DNA of 64,000 nt from Aphelocoma coerulescens. Lineage: Eukaryota; Chordata; Aves; Passeriformes; Corvidae. The notes under the pieces were generated by a model. The model saw only the letters and a program-made list of their open reading frames with translations. It searched no databases and was not told where the DNA came from. Location of the stretch: assembly GCF_041296385.1 (NCBI RefSeq), contig NC_091013.1, forward strand, positions 33,950,001-34,014,000. Direction: 5' to 3'. This document shows positions 61,001 through 64,000 of this stretch, piece by piece; position 1 is the first letter of the stretch, and every line of letters begins with the position of its first letter. The translations under genes were made by a program, and so were the position numbers.

Positions 61001-63849
61001 CATGGTTCCAAAATGAAAGCATCAAGTACCATGCACGCAAAATATATTCCAACTTAAATCTGATGCTCCATTTAGTTTCTCTCTTTCTCAGGTAAATTTA
61101 AATTCACCAAGGAAATTAAGCAATTTTTGCTATGAAGCTAGAACCATTAAGGAGGGGGAAGAGGGAAGCCTGGCTGAAGAGTTTTCATATCCATTTTGAG
61201 AGTTATGTCCTCCAAAGATTGCAAATTAAGTTTCTTCACTGGGCTTGCAGATTTATAAATTACTTCAATTCCTTCTAGTTTCATACCAAGTTGTCATACC
61301 ATGTATGTGCAAGATATATACCTTTTTTAAGTGTGGAAGACAAAACGCACCTCAAAACTACCAACAACAAAAAAGCATCCCCAGAAGTGCTTCTTTCAGT
61401 TGGAATAAGTGACTGATAGAACAGAGAATTACTAAAAGTTTTAAAGGACATTTTAAAAGGAAAGGCAAAATAACTGACCTACATCAGTTTAGGATAAGCT
61501 GGAAAGCCCTGCCAACTGGTCGTGCACTGAAGATAACACCAGAAGAGAAACTGGTGTTTAAAACGATAATTTTCAAAATTCAACTGCTAACTGCAGCAAC
61601 TTTTCATGCTTTAAATTCCAACTTGTCTGTCTGGGTTGGAAACAGACTATGGCACAGCCTTAAAAGCAGTAGGAGAACATCAGCGATGAACAGTAACATC
61701 ATCTCTGGAAAAAATCCACTGCACCTCACCCCTGTGGGCTGACTCAGAGCCTCACACATACTCCATGCAAACTGAAGCTTAGAGGACACGATCTCATGCT
61801 AAAGAGTAAGTGGTGGGTGGGCTACATTGCAGGATTATTTGACTTTCAGACTTTCGAACTGCCCTTTGGCATTTAATTAAAAAGACCTACTCCCACTTGT
61901 GGAAGTGAGAGTGAATTCTAAGTAAGGTTGTGATAAAGTCAGAGGAGAAAAACAAAACAACAAAAGCTAAAAACAATATACAAATATACAGTTAGCATAG
62001 CCACATACTTATTGCTTTCTTCTCTATATAGATAGCATAGCTCACACATGCACCTAGAATGAGATCCAGGATTTAATACTTGTTTGGGAAATATATTTTA
62101 CAGCTATGTTATACTTTATTAAGTATTTACAGACTTTTTTGTTTTTTGCTTGTTTAACTGAAAATCTTCAGTCAGGTGTACCATTTAATTTTCCTGGAAA
62201 TACCTCACAAAAGCACTATTCTAATCAGTTTCTGTCCCCACAAAGACATGGCTGCCTCTGTTGCTTCACCTGCATTTAATAGAAAGGCAAAAATATTCCA
62301 CAGCTTTTTAACCAGTAATGAAATGTGATAACCAGGTGTTGTAGCAAAGCCAGCCATGTGAAGAAACAAAAAGACACAAAGCAACTGCAGGGTTCAGAAA
62401 TCCTGAAAAGAAGCTACAAATTAAACTTCAAAATTATATTCTTTCCTAAGACAAATGCAGCACCGCACTGAAATAGGAACAGCAAAGAGAACAATAGGAA
62501 GGCTCCACAATACACCTTAACAAAGTATACAACCTTACAAGCATTTTTAATGAAGTTAATGTCGTGTGTGTATCACTGAGCCAATCCATTAAATACTAAG
62601 TTTCCACATCTGGTAGTAGCCAAAAATGATGAGTAATGGTGGGGGGGAGAAAACAAAGAGCTCAACTATTAGAGAAAATGAAAGTCAAAGCTTGCATGTT
62701 CATTCTGGTTAGATCCTCAGTTACTGGACAATTGCTCTCCTAAATCATACATAGACAGACATATGGGTAATGCACAAGTAGGATAATTGGTCTAGGATGC
62801 CTTCTAATCTAGACATGTTTTAAGACCTCCAGTGCCATTGCAAAGATGGGAACAAGGCCAATTTCTTGCATTACTAGTGGGCAACAGGTATCTCAAAGTT
62901 CTTTGGAATTTTTCTATCAGGTACAAGTAAGATGCTAATGATACCCACAAAGAAATGTAGGGAAAGATTTCAAAACTGCAATTAGAATTCACAACTCTCT
63001 AGGAAAGGATTAATAGACAACTGGTCCAAGACAACTTGAGCATAGAGATATTAATATCCCAGAGAACCTGCAAATTTGAGATATCCCACATAGTACTATG
63101 GTTTTATTTACAAGCAGCTCATGAAAAGTTGTAGATTTCAGAAGCACTGTACAGATAGGAATGACAAGTATCAGGATCCTGCAAGAGTAATAGGAGAATT
63201 AGCATTAATTATTGCAAGACATGGCTGTAAAGACACTGTAGTGACCTGCTAGACTGAGATAAGTGACTGATTAACAGTTTCTGAAATCTGATCTTAAATT
63301 TCACAGTGGAAACAATGAAGGGAAGTGCTACCAGGCTTTTTTCCAGCTGGGTAAATGTGTCAATGACATCTCTAAGGAGACCTCGAAGTTTAGCAGTTAC
63401 AGGCAAAGAATCTTGTCCAAATTCTTGAGAAGGGATTGAATATTTTGAAGAGATTCACTGAACTGGGTTATTGACTAGGCCTGTAATTTCCCCATATTCT
63501 TAAATGTTATTTTTCTAATGTAATACTTGAACAGTAAGATAATTCCTGATCTCAAACAACAGAAGCTTTTGCCTCAGGGGAGAGCATCTTAAATCTTTTC
63601 TGCCTAGGAAAACCAGCACTTTCTTGCAGTGTGTCTATCAGACCAGCTGAAACCAGGATATTACCTAAAAAGAAAAACCACTCATTTGCTGAAGTTTAAC
63701 AAATAAAAAACAAAACAAAGCAGTATTGAATTGTTCTACTTACATCATAAACCTGGGGACTTGTCAGACAGCGGGCTATCAGGCCACACCAGCTGGGTAG
63801 CGTTGTGGTCAACGGAGGGCCACTGTGAGTGAGAATTGGCTTTAAATAA
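57841..63849 (-). CDS. SLC9A7: SLC9A7 (NHE7), last two coding exons
   Basis: Encodes the C-terminal cytosolic tail of the organellar Na+(K+)/H+ exchanger NHE7, which sets luminal pH and cation content in the trans-Golgi network and post-Golgi compartments. Two minus-strand exons (63744-63849 and 57841-58089) join in frame into about 117 residues plus stop. They match the end of vertebrate NHE7: [20 protein letters not shown] and [15 protein letters not shown], then [34 protein letters not shown] and [16 protein letters not shown] ending [15 protein letters not shown]. The membrane exchanger domain lies upstream, beyond position 64000. The gene converges on CHST7, its neighbour on the human X as well. 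The pair can be told from NHE6 and NHE9 by the terminal [11 protein letters not shown] block, from memory of the family. No frame damage was seen. Confidence 0.94.
58090..63743 (-). other. SLC9A7: SLC9A7 last intron
   Basis: A 5,654 nt intron between the last two coding exons. It is AT-rich with no CR1 or LTR copy that I recognise. Frames such as 59703-60080 (minus, 125 codons) show no homology. Confidence 0.85.
63744..63849 (-). CDS. SLC9A7: SLC9A7 penultimate coding exon
   Basis: A 106 nt exon with acceptor ctacttaag and donor gtaagtag. The first T completes a codon from the upstream exon (asparagine in the family), followed by 35 codons ending in SPQVYD. The product is nearly identical to the mammalian NHE7 segment. 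Confidence 0.94.
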
Positions 63850-64000
63850 CTTAAGTAGTTAAGGAAAACACACCAGTGTTCAAAAACCGCTATTGAAAAT
63901 AGAGACAATTGTACATAAATGGGATTCTGCCTTTGAACTGTGATATACAATAAGTGTATGCATAAAGCACCCTCCTAACATTTTCCCCCTTGATTGTTTC
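63850..64000 (-). other. SLC9A7: SLC9A7 upstream intron (partial)
   Basis: Intronic sequence upstream of the penultimate exon, running off the window. Confidence 0.8.

Noticed and set aside
1..64000. CRISPR arrays, bacterial operons, tRNA/rRNA genes or phage genes
   Set aside because: No regularly spaced repeats or such genes were seen. The exons, CpG islands and CR1 copies show vertebrate nuclear DNA.

Overview
The window is vertebrate nuclear DNA from a bird. Several LINE fragments end in the 3' tail typical of avian CR1, two solo LTRs belong to a family I recognise from bird genomes, and the identifiable exons belong to vertebrate genes with normal GT-AG splice sites. A songbird or other neoavian is plausible, but the species cannot be fixed from the sequence alone. 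No bacterial operon, CRISPR array, tRNA or rRNA was seen.

Layout. (1) 1-7.7 kb: the 5' part of TUBGCP5 (gamma-tubulin complex component 5) on the minus strand. Six coding exons (469-604, 1098-1177, 2428-2524, 4533-4641, 4728-4781, 7343-7503) join in frame into 212 codons plus one base. They are headed by a CpG-island promoter with an NRF1 palindrome and a TCTCGCGAG element. (2) 7.7-35.6 kb: about 28 kb with no recognisable gene. It holds CR1 copies (including a 1.3 kb copy with reverse-transcriptase remnants at 30.8-32.1 kb), one solo LTR with a target-site duplication at 13.2-13.8 kb, and simple repeats. (3) 35.6-37.8 kb: a large, very GC-rich CpG island containing CHST7 (carbohydrate 6-O-sulfotransferase 7) as a single open frame on the plus strand, 36154-37557. 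(4) 38-57.8 kb: CHST7 3' flank and intergenic DNA with two CR1 3' ends, a second solo LTR of the same family in the opposite orientation (48329-48902), an AT-rich block that resembles a conserved element, and the likely SLC9A7 3' UTR. (5) 57.8-64 kb: the last two coding exons of SLC9A7 (organellar Na+(K+)/H+ exchanger NHE7) on the minus strand.

TUBGCP5 and CHST7 are divergent; CHST7 and SLC9A7 are convergent. CHST7 and SLC9A7 both act in the Golgi/trans-Golgi system and are also neighbours on the human X. TUBGCP5 acts at microtubule-nucleating centres and lies on human 15q, so the order seen here joins blocks that are on different chromosomes in human. I found no evidence of a new multi-gene system. 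The points most worth checking are the short CHST7 C terminus with a possible splice donor at its stop codon, the inverted LTR pair around CHST7, and the promoter and G-run elements in the two CpG islands.
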